From Bacteroidota bacterium (GTDB lineage Bacteria > Bacteroidota > Bacteroidia > 2-12-FULL-35-15): a DNA stretch of 64,000 nt. The stretch covers positions 62,001-126,000 of the forward strand of contig JADJHE010000011.1 of the NCBI GenBank assembly GCA_016707685.1, given 5' to 3'. The position numbers and the translations under genes are program-made. Positions 48,771 to 59,808 of this stretch are shown one piece after another (within the stretch, counting starts at the first letter, position 1; every line of letters begins with the position of its first letter). The notes below the pieces were generated by a model that ran no database searches, was not told where the DNA came from, and saw only the letters and a list, made by a program, of their open reading frames with translations.

Positions 48771-49821
48771 ATTTTATTCTTTCATTGAGTATACATAAAT
48801 CCATTTCACTCTTTAATCCTTTAAAATTTTCAGATTTTTTTATTGCTTTTGCCAGATTAATTTTGTTTTGATTTTGAGAAAAAGCAATTTGTTTATTCAT
48901 TAGCATTTCTGCTAAATATTCTTGCTCAGTCTGCCCTGGTGTAGGAATAAAAATTGCTTTTTTGTTTAGAACCGACAAGTCCATTATGGTGGAGTAACCA
49001 CTTCTTGCAATTATTATTTTTGATTTTAAAATAGCATTTTGCATCTCAGTTGAATTGAGATGTGCAATCATTGTTACATTTTGTTTCTGTTCTGATTTTT
49101 TCCTTGATTCGGGTATGCCAAATACAATCAATGATTTTAAACCACTATTAAATATCTGTTCTGAAATTATTCGTTCGAAGATGCTGCGTTGCGGTTCTGG
49201 ACCAGATATAATTGCCATTACATCGTATTCAAAACGTTCTTGTTCGCTTTCTGTAAAGCGTGAAAGAGTGCCAATATAATATGTATTAGCTTGTAAAGGA
49301 TATTTATGAGCTAAATCTCCGCTAAAGTTGGTTACTATATCTGATACATCAGGAACCCAGCACTCATCATATTTTTTTAGATAATTAAGAACTATTTTAT
49401 GCAAAAGCTTTTCACCAAAAGGTGATTTTATCATTAATTGATGTGTAATAAAAATACTTTTTACTTTTTTGCTCCAGCATCCATAACGATTATCAGAAAT
49501 TACAATGTCAATTGCCTGTTCATCAATAATTTTGTCGAGTTCGATATGTTCTCTTTTTATTCCGTTTAGAATTTTTGGAATCGATAATAACATTGATGCG
49601 GCTATCGATCCTGACTTGGGATAGTTTATTTCATATCCTTTTAATGTTACAAATGTTAAAGAAGGGAATTCTTGTTTTAATAATTCAAGAGGTCGTTTGT
49701 CGGCCGCAATAATCACTTCCGCATTCTGTTCAAGCAATAAACGAATAATGGGAATACACCTGGTGGCGTGTCCCAATCCCCAGTCGAGCGGGCAAATTAA
49801 TATTCGTTTCGGTTTATTCAT
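48751..49821 (-). CDS. MurG-like glycosyltransferase-family protein
   Basis: The start is at 49821 (MNKPKRILICPLDWGLGHATRC), 356 residues; 55 further upstream codons overlap trmB and are rejected. The N-terminal Rossmann half has the GLGHATR glycine-rich loop and IIAADKRPLELL. The C-terminal half has IIARSGYSTIMDLSVLNKKAIFIPTPGQTEQEYLAEML, the nucleotide-sugar binding block of the GT28/MurG-type fold. Members in Bacteroidota are annotated as glycosyltransferases; the donor and acceptor are unknown. It is divergent from trmB with a 49-base gap. Confidence 0.85.
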   Translation of the reverse strand: MNKPKRILICPLDWGLGHATRCIPIIRLLLEQNAEVIIAADKRPLELLKQEFPSLTFVTLKGYEINYPKSGSIAASMLLSIPKILNGIKREHIELDKIIDEQAIDIVISDNRYGCWSKKVKSIFITHQLMIKSPFGEKLLHKIVLNYLKKYDECWVPDVSDIVTNFSGDLAHKYPLQANTYYIGTLSRFTESEQERFEYDVMAIISGPEPQRSIFERIISEQIFNSGLKSLIVFGIPESRKKSEQKQNVTMIAHLNSTEMQNAILKSKIIIARSGYSTIMDLSVLNKKAIFIPTPGQTEQEYLAEMLMNKQIAFSQNQNKINLAKAIKKSENFKGLKSEMDLCILNERIKFMLSSK

Positions 49822-49870
49822 TATTTTTAACTTTGTAAAGTTAATCAATATAGCATAATTAGAGTTTTTT

Positions 49871-50543
49871 ATGGCAAAGCGTAAGTTAAAAAAGTTTGCA
49901 GAGGTATCATCCTTTGATAATTGTTTCTTTTTATCCTTTGAACAGTCGCGTGAAGAAGGTTTACCCTTAAAAGGAAAATGGAACAAAGAGTTTTTTAAGA
50001 ATGATAATCCAATTGTATTGGAATTAGGTTGTGGAAAAGGAGAGTATACGGTGGGTTTAGCTAAACGCTATCCGAATAAAAATTTTATTGGAGTTGATAT
50101 CAAAGGGTAATCGTATTTGGACGGGTGCAAGGGAAGCTGTTGATAGTAAAATGGGTAATGTTGCATTTGTGAGAACACGCATTGATTTTATTGAAGCTTG
50201 TTTTGCAAAAGACGAAGTAAGCGAAATTTGGATAACTTTCCCAGATCCACAGCCCCAAAAAACGCGTGAACGTAAACGATTAACAAATATGATGTTTATT
50301 AATCGCTATCGTAATGTGTTGAAAAAGGGTGGTGCTGTAAATTTAAAAACGGACAATGAGCCTTTCTATGATTTTTCACGTGAAGTAATAAAAGAGAATA
50401 ATTTACAAGAATTGGATGCAACAAATGATTTGTATGCGAATGTTGGATTGCGAGATGAAGCATTAACAACAATTAAAACACATTATGAAAAGTTGTTTTC
50501 AGATAAAGGATTCAAAATTTGTTATTTGAAGTATATCATTTAA
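49871..50543 (+). CDS. trmB: tRNA (guanine46-N7)-methyltransferase (frameshifted)
   Basis: SAM-dependent methylation of G46 in the variable loop of tRNA. The SAM motif is LELGCGKGEYTVGLAKRYP (~50-68), then GVDIKGNRIWTGAREA after the frame is restored. A G3 at 50105-50107 holds one base too many. The catalytic/tRNA-binding part has WITFPDPQPQKTRERKRLTN and LKTDNEPFYDFS, both family hallmarks. The restored length is ~223 residues, normal for a Bacteroidota TrmB. Confidence 0.95.
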
Positions 50544-50549
50544 ACATTA

Positions 50550-50888
50550 ATGAAGCAGCACGAAGATTTTTTTCAAATGGTTTATGAGGTTGTTCGTTTA
50601 ATTCCGAAAGGACGAGTGACGAATTATGGCGCAATTGCAAAATACTTAGGCGCTGCTCGTTCTTCTCGTATGGTTGGATGGGCAATGAATGCTGCTCATT
50701 CACAAAAAAAGAAAGTACCAGCCCATCGTGTTGTAAATAGAAATGGAGAGCTTACTGGGAAACATCATTTTGAAACACCCTTTCAAATGCAAGAGCTTTT
50801 GGAAAAAGAAGGAATTGTTATCATCAAAGATAAAATCAAAAACTTTAATAATCATTTTTGGGATCCAATGAAAGAATTGGAATTATAA
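50550..50888 (+). CDS. Alkyltransferase-like (ATL) DNA-binding protein, MGMT family without the catalytic Cys
   Basis: 112 residues of the O6-alkylguanine DNA alkyltransferase (Ogt/Ada) C-terminal fold: VVRLIPKGRVTNYGAIAKYLG (14-34), RMVGWAMNAA (40-49) with the Arg finger. In active enzymes the motif is PCHR; here it is VPAHRVVNRNG, Ala58 replacing the Cys, so it cannot take up an alkyl group. It matches the ATL group, which binds alkylated guanine and hands it to nucleotide excision repair. Follows trmB by six bases. Confidence 0.92.
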   Translation: MKQHEDFFQMVYEVVRLIPKGRVTNYGAIAKYLGAARSSRMVGWAMNAAHSQKKKVPAHRVVNRNGELTGKHHFETPFQMQELLEKEGIVIIKDKIKNFNNHFWDPMKELEL

Positions 50889-50921
50889 AGAGAGAGAGCC
50901 GCATATTGCGGCTCTCTCTTT
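50889..50921. terminator. Bidirectional terminator between the ATL and adhesin genes
   Basis: A ~13-base G+C-rich stem with its arms at about 50891-50903 and 50907-50919, between convergent stops. Confidence 0.8.
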
Positions 50922-53900
50922 ATCTGACAACAGTAACACTACCAATTCGCTGTATTTCATTTCCAGAAATTGGAATGGCAAATATTTTATAGACATAAAC
51001 ATCTTGAGCTACTATTTTTCCTTTGTATGTTCCATCCCAACCAGTGTAAAGATCATTGGTTTCAAATATTTTTTCTCCCCAACGGTTAAAAATCATCATT
51101 TGAAATTCTTTAATACCATATCCCTTTGCCATAAAAAAGTCGTTGCTACCAATTGTTCCGGTTGGAGTAAATGCGTTTGGAACAAATAACCCATAAAAAA
51201 TCAGTTACAGTTATATTCACTGTGTCGGAATTTGTACAGCCATTTGCATCTGTAGTTGTTAGGATGTAGTAAGTGTCTTCAGTTGGATTCGCACTTGGAT
51301 TTGTACAAGTATAACAACTTAATAAAAATCCATTGTCTGTCCATAAAAGACTACCTTGTCCACTACCATTTAAGATAAGGATTTCGTCATTGTTAATCGT
51401 TATGTCGGTACCGGCATTTACATTTGGAATTGGATTCACAACAATTGTAACTGTATCTGTTGAAGCACATAACCCATTGTTGCTAACTGTAACAATATAA
51501 GTTGTTGTTGTTGATGGAGTCGCAATTGGGTTTGCTATTGTTGGATTGTTTAATCCTGTTGTTGGGCTCCAAGCAAATGTATTACCACTACTTACACCCA
51601 ATTGTGCTGATTCACCAATACAAATTGTATCATTATTTGTTGCATTTGCATTTGTAACAGGTATTACCGTAACCGTAACCGTTGTTGATGATGTACAATT
51701 TCCATTTGCGCCAATTAATGTATACTGTGTAGTAGTTGGTGGTGTTGCAGTAACAGTACTTCCTGTTGTACTACTTAGTGTAGCACCAGGAGCCCAAGTG
51801 TAAGTGGTTGCACCTGCCCCTGTTAGTATTGAATTTGCTCCAGCACAAATTGTTGATGGATTAGCTGTTGCTGTTACAATAGGTTGTGCTACAACAGTAA
51901 TTGTAATTGTTGTATCACTTGTACATGTACCATTTGATCCTGTAACAATATAGGTTGTCGTTACAGCTGGTGATGCGATTACTGTTGCTCCTGTTCCTGC
52001 ATTCAGTCCTGTTGTTGGACTCCACGAATAGTTAGTTGCACCACTAGCAGTTATTTGTAAATCGTCACCTGCACATATGGATGTGTCACCAGGATTTGTT
52101 GTAATCGTAATAGCTGGTGATACATTAATAGTAACAGTTGTATCACCCGTACAAGTTCCAGAAGTTCCCGTAACAGTGTATGTGGTAGTAGTTGCAGGTG
52201 ATGCCGTAACAGTAGCACCCGTTGTTGTATTTAATCCAGCAGCATTTGCCCATGTATAATTGGTTGCTCCACTCGCTGTTAAACTCACATTATCTCCAGC
52301 ACAAACAGTTGCATTTGGTGGTGTAACAGAAATAACAAGGTTTGGTGAAACAGTAATTGTAACAGTAGTATCACCAGTGCATGTTCCAGAGGTTCCTGTA
52401 ACGGTGTATGTGGTTGTGGTTGCAGGTGATGCAGTAACAGTAGCACCCGATGTTGTATTTAATCCAGCAGCATTTGCCCACGTATAATTGGTTGCTCCAC
52501 TCGCTGTTAAACTCACATTATCTCCAGCACAAATAGTTGCATTGGGTGGTGTAACAGAAATAACAAGGTTTGGTGAAACCGTTATTGTAACAGTCGTATC
52601 ACCAGTACAAGTTCCAGAAGTTCCAGTAACAGTATACGTAGTAGTTGTTGCAGGTGATGCAGTAACTGTTGCACCTGTTGTTGTATTTAATCCAGCAGCA
52701 TTTGCCCATGTATAATTGGTTGCTCCACTCGCTGTTAAACTCACATTATCTCCAGAACAAATAGTTGCGTTTGGTGGTGTTACAGAAATAACGAGGTTTG
52801 GTGAAACCGTAATTGTAACAGTAGTGTCACCAGTACATGTTCCAGAGGTTCCAGTAACGGTGTATGTGGTGGTGGTTGCAGGTGATGCAGTAACTGCAGC
52901 TCCTGTTGTTGTATTTAATCCAGCAGCATTTGTCCACGTATAATTGGTTGCTCCACTTGCTGTTAAGTTTACATTATCTCCAGCACAAATAGTTGCATTT
53001 GGCGGTGTAACAGTAATTAATAGATTAGGAGATACAGTTATTGTAACAGTGGTATCCCCTGTACAAGTTCCAGAGGTTCCTGTAACAGTATATGTAGTAG
53101 TAGTTGCAGGCGATGCCGTAACCGTAGCACCTGTTGTTGTATTTAGTCCAGTAGCATTTGTCCATGTATAATTAGTTGCACCTGTTGCAGTTAAATTAAC
53201 AGATGTTCCAGCACAAATAGTAGCACTCGGTGGAGTAACAGAAACAATTAAATTTGGTGAAATTGTTATGGTAGCAGTAGCAGTTCCCGAGCAAGTTCCT
53301 GTTGTGCCTGTAACAGTGTATGTTGTGGTAGTTGCAGGCGATGCAGTAACATTCGCACCAGTTGTAATGTTTAATCCAGCAGCATTTGCCCATGTATAAC
53401 TACTAGCACCGTTAGCTGTTAAATTTACATTGTCGCCAGCACAAATAGTAGAAGTAGGTGGTGTAACAGTTAAGCTAACTAAAGGATTAATTGTAACAGT
53501 AACAGATTGAACAGTAAAACAGTTACTATCGGTTGGGTCTTCTACTCGAATAAAATAGGTTCCAGAACTCGATACGGTACTTGATGCAAGTGGATTGGTA
53601 TCTGCATTTGCATCTGCATTTGTTGAATGATAGGAAATGATATTAACTCCAGCACCAGAAACAGTTGAAGCTAAATTGATAGTGTTAGGTGCACATACAG
53701 CTGCTGGTGGCGTTACTGTAAAAGTTGGAGGAGTACATGTTCCACAATTAGTAACTGTAATTGGAATGCTTTCGGTGTATGAAGGACAGCCAGGTGTTGG
53801 ATTACTAACCGTTAGGCTGTATGTTGTTGATGCTGTTGGACAAACGGTAGGAGTTAATGTATTAGCGTTTGTCATGTTTGTTGTTGGCGACCATACAAAA

Positions 53901-55356
53901 GATACAGGACCAGTAATAGCTGGATCATTAAATGTAATTTCCCAACCTGTTAATGTTCCAATTCCTAGTCCTAGTCCAGGTGCACTAAATTCTAATTCCC
54001 ATACACCATTTGGGTTACAACCATTAAGACCGCTTAGTGATTGGTTGGGATTAAATGTTCCGCCTGTTTGGAATCCAGGACTCAATGCTGTTCCACCTGA
54101 AGGAACAAAGCAAACATTGTTATAATTACCATTTGCTATTCCCGCAGGAACAAGTGTAATAGAACATCCACCAGGTGCCGTTAATGTTACAGTAAATCCG
54201 CTGGAAGTTAGATTACATTGTTGACCAAAAACACTGTGCCTCCATTGCAAGGACAGCCACCAAAACTGGTACAAACAGAGGTTCCAGAAAAATTAAAACT
54301 GTTTATGCAAACAGAGGTAATGGTTCCATTGACTAAACTTGTAGTATTTAGACCTTGTACATTTATATTAACACTTGCGCTACCGCTAGCCACAAGAGCA
54401 AATTCATTGTTTTCAAATGTCGGAGTACTTGCTGGACTTATTATTTCTACAGCCGTAGCTGTAATATTAGAGCAAGAACCAGCACAGATGGAAGCTGGGT
54501 TCGCTGTAATGTTAACGTCAAAAGTAGGAGGAACAACTGTAACAGTTACTGATTGCGTACAAACGGTTCCTGTGCCTGTTGTTAATTGAGCTGTGTATGT
54601 TGTGGTTGTAGTTGGCGAAACTGTGTTTGGATTAGGTCCACCAGGATTTCCAACACCATAAGAGTAACCATCGTGCAACCATACTAGGGTTGCATTAACA
54701 TCGTTTTGATAAATTTGAACATTGTCAACGCCCCAATGATCGAAATCAGCACCAGAATCGGCTATTTGATGCCAGCGAATAATTGTATTTGCTGTAATTG
54801 CACCAGGAGGCAATGCAAAGCACCAGTTATTCCAATTGGTTAGTTGTGCATCATTTCCTCCATTCGGGTCAAAATAGTATATATCAGTCCATGTAGTTCC
54901 CCCATTAGTAGAGTATTGCAGATACACTCCTTCATCCGGTTCGTCTGGTCCTTCGCATGGCGCTACGTGGCTACTTCCCTGTGTCGCAAAAAGTAAATCA
55001 AAACAAACGGTTACACCTGCAGTAGCAGTCGTTAAATTGTACGATTGAGAAGTTAATGTTCTTGGAACACTAGTGTTATTATCCATCCATGCATGTGGCG
55101 TTCCATCAACTCCACCCGGAGAACAGGGATTACTAAAGCTTGTGGCCCCAGGAGTTGATCCCCAGCCAGAACCAAATCCGCCAGAATTAAAATTCTCGTT
55201 CAATATAACAGCACCAGAAGATTGTCCAAAAGCTGTAAGTGTCACCGATTGTCCGCAGGTAATTGTGGTGGCACTTGCATTAGCACTTACATCGCATTGA
55301 GCATCAATGTTTGTGAAGTATAATAGGCTTGTGATTAAAAAGAATATTTTTTTCAT
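50920..55356 (-). CDS. Large adhesin-like protein with tandem Ig-like repeats and T9SS type B sorting domain (two frameshifts)
   Basis: Restored ~1478 residues. The signal peptide ends at IDAQ. Residues ~45-215 form a lectin/reelin-like beta domain (ILNENFNSGGFGSGW, NTIIRWHQIADSGADFDHWGVDNV). A P-domain-like region (VWELEFSAPG, GTLTGWEITF) follows, then about ten Ig-like modules, six of them near-identical 76-residue repeats. The end is the gliding-motility-associated type B sorting domain: VPNAFTPTG, FQMMIFNRWGEKIFETND, GWDGTYKGK, DVYVYKI. Frameshifts at the A runs 54227-54231 (one base short) and 51195-51200 (one base long) restore VFFGQQCNL and DFYGLFVPNAFTP. A surface adhesion or gliding function is likely. 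It starts 22 bases after the small gene at 55379. Confidence 0.85.
52112..53476 (-). repeat. Six tandem 228-bp (76-aa) repeats in the adhesin
   Basis: The first unit is 75 residues and the next five 76. Each carries TICAGDNVxLTA, NYTW.NAAGLNTT and TASPATTTTYTVTGTSGTC. Units 3 to 6 (52112 to about 53023) are almost identical in DNA. Four more diverged modules continue to about 51210. Confidence 0.9.
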
Positions 55357-55378
55357 TAATATGTTTTTTCAATTGGGG

Positions 55379-55645
55379 TTAGTTGAAAAGAATCAAGTGT
55401 GAAAAAGAAATCGTTATTTTTTTTGACGTAAGGTTTGAATACTTAAAAATAATTCGCTCATGTTTAATGCCATTGACTTTGTCATCAACGACTAAAGTTG
55501 CCGATTCGATTTTTATTTCGGAATCAATGTATTCGATTTTCCATTCAATAGAATGAGTGTTATTCTGTTCTGTTTTTAAATCCATTCTGTATTGAATCGA
55601 ATTAAAATTTAGTACAGAAAATAATGTAGTAAGTATTAAAAGCAT
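55379..55645 (-). CDS. Small hypothetical protein, possibly secreted
   Basis: 88 codons, beginning MLLILTTLFSVLNF, a short hydrophobic segment like a weak signal or anchor. The remainder is polar (NNTHSIEWKIEYIDSEIKIESATLVVDDKVNGIKHERII), beta-strand prone. No family is recognised. It ends 22 bases before the adhesin start, on the same strand. The hydrophobic start and regular codon use weakly support a real gene; it could be a chance frame in an AT-rich region. Confidence 0.4.
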   Translation of the reverse strand: MLLILTTLFSVLNFNSIQYRMDLKTEQNNTHSIEWKIEYIDSEIKIESATLVVDDKVNGIKHERIIFKYSNLTSKKITISFSHLILFN

Positions 55646-55857
55646 TGATTTTACATATTGTTTAGTTTAAAATTAATCAATGCAAGTTGAAATAAAAAAC
55701 AGCCCCAATTAACTAGTGTTATTTTTTCAAATAGATGAGCAGAATAAGTGGATGAAGTTTTTGTGAAATATAGTTAGATGGCTGTGTTTGTTCTTTAGTT
55801 GTCGTCTATCTGTTAAATTACAAGTTAGATGTGATATGGTTTTGTAATTAAACGCTC
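55646..55857. other. Intergenic region with no recognisable feature
   Basis: AT-rich DNA with no frame of useful length and no strong hairpin or promoter noticed on either strand. It leads into the low-complexity tract. The spacer from 56100 to 56388 is likewise without visible genes. Confidence 0.5.
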
Positions 55858-56068
<211 letters not shown>

Positions 56069-56388
56069 CTAGAAACAATATAAAAGAAAAAAACGAAGCA
56101 TAATTGAAACTATTCATGCTTGATTTTAATACTCAAGCAGAAGTAGGGTCTTTTTTATAATTGCTAAAATTGATTAGTACCAACAATGTTGAGGTTAAAA
56201 AACTGTTGAATAATAGGTTGATTTGCAATTTGTTTAAGCAAATTTGTGTTTTCATTGACAATTTTTAAATTAATTGAATAATAGCTAATTGAATTCTATT
56301 TATTTCCTACCTTTCCTTTAAGTTATGTTGATGACTTGAATCTTTCACAATTGATAGATCTTTAATCAAACTGCTTTAAATTTTATCC

Positions 56389-57974
56389 TTGTATCCACGT
56401 TTGAAAAATCTATACCACTCTTCTTTAAAAGATAAAAGATTCGATACAATTATCATTGGTTCAGGCTTGGGCGGATTAACAACTGCTGTATTGCTTGCAA
56501 AAGCAGGTAAAAAAGTACTTGTTCTCGAAAAGCATTATGTTCCGGGTGGATTTACACATACGTTCAAACGAAAAAAAATGGTTTGGGATGTAGGTGTTCA
56601 TTATGTGGGACAGATGAGTGATAAGGACGGTTTACTTCGTAAATCATTCGATTATCTAACAGATAATAAATTGAAATGGGCCGACATAGGCGATGTTTAT
56701 GATCAAGTTATTATAAAAGGTGATACCTATGATTTTGTGAAGGGCATTCAAAATCAAATTAAACAACTGATTCATTATTTTCCCAATGAGGAAATTGCTA
56801 TCCGAAAGTATTTTGATTTAGTAGAAAAAGTAGCATCCAATTCGAAATGGTTTTTTGGAGAACGCGCAATGCCTTATTGGTTGAGCAATACGCTTGGTTA
56901 TTTTTTTAGAAAAAAATTTTATAAATATTCGGACCGAACAACTTATGATGTGTTAAGCGAATTGACAAACAATGAAAAATTAATTTCGGTATTGTCGGCC
57001 CAGTGTGGAAATTATGGATTGACGCCCAAACAAAGTAGTTTTGGAATACATGCTATGGTTGTGGAGCATTTTATTGATGGCGGAAATTATCCTATTGGTG
57101 GTGCTTCAAGTATTCATAAATACTTAATTGAAGAGTTAGAAAAACATGGGGGTGAATTAGCATTAAAAGCGGATGTGAAAAATGTGATTATTAAAAATAA
57201 CAAAGCAATTGGTGTTCTAATGCAAAATGAGGATCAATTGTTTGCAAACAAAGTAGTAAGCAATGCCGCACACAATACCTTTAAAAATTTATTGGTGATG
57301 AACTAAAAAAGATGCATTGCAATTAAAGATATTAGCCCTTCCCTTTCTCATGTTTGTTTGTACATTGGTTTAGATGTTGATGGAAAACGATTTCGCTCCA
57401 AAGAATAATATTTGGATGTATGAAGATTATGATTTTGATAATAAAATAAAATTCATTTAGACATTGAGAATGGAATTCGTATTTCACCCTTAATCTATAT
57501 TTTTTCCTTCTGAAAAAGATCCAGATTGGGCTGTTTCTCATCCAGGGACAGCCTCTATTCAGGTTATTGGCTATTCCCTATCATTGGATAAACAATGGGA
57601 GGAACAAAAATGGCAAAAGCGAGACGAAGAATACGAAGCCATGAAAATGGATATTCAGAATTTAATGTTAGAAAAGCTATACAGTATATTGCCTCTTGTT
57701 AAAAAACACATTACACAATGTGAGTTGTCTACTCCACTTTCTACAAAGCATTTTAGCAGTTATGCTGCCGGTGAAATTTACGGATTAGAACATACACCTA
57801 AACGTTTTCGTTTACGTCAATTGCGAGCAAAACTAAAATCAAAAACTATACCTAACAGGTCAAGATATAGTTTGCGTGGGAGTAGGTTCTGCCATGTTTT
57901 CTGGAATAATTACTTCTGTAGCAATACTTAATCGCAATTTAATGTGGAAAATATTGCGCTATAAGAACAAATGA
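56389..57974 (+). pseudogene. Disrupted FAD-dependent oxidoreductase, phytoene desaturase / retinol saturase-like
   Basis: The first 305 codons are intact: the FAD motif IIGSGLGGLTTAVLLAKAGKKVLVLEKHYVPGGFTHTF (~21-58) and GGASSIHKYLIEELEKHGG are typical of CrtI/retinol 13,14-saturase relatives. The frame is then broken several times: near 57300, several times between 57310 and 57500, and near 57835-57860. Pieces of the same protein continue (HVCLYIGLDVDG, WAVSHPGTASIQVIGYS, HTPKRFRLRQLRAK, then YTLTGQDIVCVGVGSAMFSGIITSVAIL), stop at 57972. There is no ATG start; TTG at 56389 or 56401 would be used. The cluster of errors next to the poly-C tract fits low-quality sequence, but true decay cannot be excluded. 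Confidence 0.8.
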
Positions 57975-57977
57975 TTT

Positions 57978-59333
57978 TTATACAATTGAGCTAAAAATTT
58001 GAGATTGGGGAATGTTTCTCCAAAGTCTCGCATCAAAAGCCATACAAATGTTTCTTATAAATGGTCGAGCCGATTTTTTTACTTTTAAATGAAAAGGCTT
58101 TAGCTCAATTAAATTATCTTTTTCCATTTCTTGCAATTTTTCAATCGCATTATAAACGGCTTCACATTGTTGGTCTTTTTGTTCCCATGATGTTTCGAAC
58201 TTACACATGATATTTAAAATGTGCTTGCGAACAATTAAATCTTCTTCATTCAGTAAATGACCTTTAAAAATAGGTAGTTGATTGTTGTTAAGTAGTTCGT
58301 AATACTCTTCTACTTTTTTTACATTTTGAGCATAACCGTACCAGGTATCTCCAATGGATGAGACGCCTAGGCCAATCATTAATTGTGTGTAAGAATGGGT
58401 ATATCCCATAAAATTGCGGTGCAATTTACCTTGTTCGGCTGCTTTGTATAAAGTGTCTGATTTTAGCGAAAAATGATCCATTCCAATTTCAACATACTCA
58501 TTTTCCGAAAATTTTTCTTTCCCAATTTCATACAACGCTCTTTTTTCTTCATCTATTGGTAAATCAGCTTCTGTAAATTTTCGTTGACCAGGTTTTACCC
58601 ATGGCACATGTGCATAGCTGTAGAATGCAATACGGTCGGGCTTGAGTAAATTTACTTTGTTAATAGTGTCGATTACACTTTTTCTGGTTTGTAATGGTAA
58701 TCCATATATTAAATCGAAATTGATGGATTCGTACCCGATTTCACGTGCTGCAGTTACTACTTTTTCAACACTTTCGAATGGTTGAATACGGTTTACAATT
58801 TCTTGAACTTTTGGATCAAAATCTTGAATTCCTAAACTTAGTCGTTTGAATCCAATACTGTAGAGTGCTTTTAAATGTTCTTTAGTTGTATTATTTGGAT
58901 GTGCTTCAAAACTAAACTCCGCATCTTTACACACTATTGCATTTTCAAGAATACCAGCAATTAATTTTTTTAAATTTTCGGGAGAAAAAAAGGTAGGTGT
59001 TCCACCACCTAAATGAATTTCTTTAATGCGTGGAGTGCTTCCAAAAACAGACAAGTACAATTCCCACTCTTTTATAACTGCTTCTAAATAAGGGTTTTCT
59101 ACTGCATGATTAACAGTGATACGAGTGTTGCAACCACAATATGTACATAAGCTTTCACAAAATGGTAAATGAATGTACAATGATATACCATCCGTCTCAT
59201 TTGTTTCATCAAATGATTTTTTTACGCTTGTAGACCATTGTTCAATAGTTGGTGCTGTTGTGTCCCAATACGGAACTGTTGGATAGCTTGTGTATCGAGG
59301 GCCAGCAACGTTGTATTTTTTAATTAAATTCAT
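57978..59333 (-). CDS. hemN: Oxygen-independent coproporphyrinogen III oxidase
   Basis: Radical-SAM enzyme of heme synthesis, decarboxylating coproporphyrinogen III under low oxygen. 451 residues, close to bacterial HemN. The iron-sulfur motif is HLPFCESLCTYCGCN with Cys59, 63, 66 and 68. Later LGGGTPTFFSPENL, FEAHPNNTT and the HemN-specific INFDLIYGLPLQT, FYSYAHVPWVKPGQRKF, GMDHFSLKSDTLYKAAEQGKLHRNFMGYTH are present, which separate it from HemW. hemL lies 22 kb away. The adjacent cbb3 oxidase genes are also low-oxygen functions. Confidence 0.96.
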   Translation of the reverse strand: MNLIKKYNVAGPRYTSYPTVPYWDTTAPTIEQWSTSVKKSFDETNETDGISLYIHLPFCESLCTYCGCNTRITVNHAVENPYLEAVIKEWELYLSVFGSTPRIKEIHLGGGTPTFFSPENLKKLIAGILENAIVCKDAEFSFEAHPNNTTKEHLKALYSIGFKRLSLGIQDFDPKVQEIVNRIQPFESVEKVVTAAREIGYESINFDLIYGLPLQTRKSVIDTINKVNLLKPDRIAFYSYAHVPWVKPGQRKFTEADLPIDEEKRALYEIGKEKFSENEYVEIGMDHFSLKSDTLYKAAEQGKLHRNFMGYTHSYTQLMIGLGVSSIGDTWYGYAQNVKKVEEYYELLNNNQLPIFKGHLLNEEDLIVRKHILNIMCKFETSWEQKDQQCEAVYNAIEKLQEMEKDNLIELKPFHLKVKKSARPFIRNICMAFDARLWRNIPQSQIFSSIV

Positions 59334-59351
59334 GTAGTAATTTTTTATCTA

Positions 59352-59798
59352 TTACTGATTGTCTTCAGCGTGCCATTCTGCATAGGATGATGGCGTTTCT
59401 TGAAGGTATAAATGGTGTAATTGAATGGTAGTTGGTAATTGTTTTTTTATTCGTTGAGCTATATCAATTAACATGTTTTCACAAGTGGGTTGGTACTCTA
59501 CTAAAACAAGCTTTTGAAAAAGTAAATTTTCTTGAGCCATCGCTTTGTGTGGGGAATTTGCATTTAAAATAGTTGCATGATCCAATTCATCTACAATTGG
59601 TTTCACAATTGCTTTTAAATCGGTAAAATCCATTATCATTCCATGCTTTGGATTTGTTGAATCGTTTATAGGTTGTCCTTTTACTGTTACAGCCAGATGA
59701 TAGGAATGACCATGTACATTCTTGCATGCTCCATCATAACCATAAAGTGCATGTGCCATTTCAAAGTTAAACTTCTTCGTAATTCGTATTGTATTCAT
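59352..59798 (-). CDS. 6-pyruvoyl-tetrahydropterin synthase / QueD family protein
   Basis: 148 residues from the ATG at 59798 (MNTIRITKKFNFEMAHAL). The zinc ligands are His16, His29 and His31 (NFEMAHAL; VHGHSYH) and the catalytic Cys is Cys25 (ACKNVHGH). DFTDLKAIVKPIVDELDHATILN and ENMLIDIAQRIKKQL complete the fold. It would make 6-carboxytetrahydropterin (QueD, queuosine path) or a pterin; the sequence does not decide. It overlaps the end of the PLP decarboxylase by less than a codon-scale gap and is followed by hemN. Confidence 0.9.
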   Translation of the reverse strand: MNTIRITKKFNFEMAHALYGYDGACKNVHGHSYHLAVTVKGQPINDSTNPKHGMIMDFTDLKAIVKPIVDELDHATILNANSPHKAMAQENLLFQKLVLVEYQPTCENMLIDIAQRIKKQLPTTIQLHHLYLQETPSSYAEWHAEDNQ

Positions 59799-59808
59799 GA
59801 GTTCTAAA

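Noticed and set aside
51546..53171. A series of + strand open frames of ~75 codons spaced by 228 bases
   Set aside because: They are antisense to the tandem Ig repeats of the adhesin and repeat only because that gene repeats; they lack starts, domains and promoters.
52112..53476. CRISPR-like array
   Set aside because: The period is 228 bases with coding sequence throughout and no unique spacers; no cas genes are in the window.
53637..54125. + strand frame of 162 codons
   Set aside because: It lies antisense to the adhesin and has no family features.
1492..54231. Programmed ribosomal frameshifting as the cause of the split genes
   Set aside because: The shifts lie in unrelated genes and in both directions, without slippery heptamers plus stimulators, and family members are normally single-frame.
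57332..57541. Minus-strand frame of 69 codons within the broken oxidoreductase
   Set aside because: The + strand pieces match the oxidoreductase family across this stretch, so it is a shadow.
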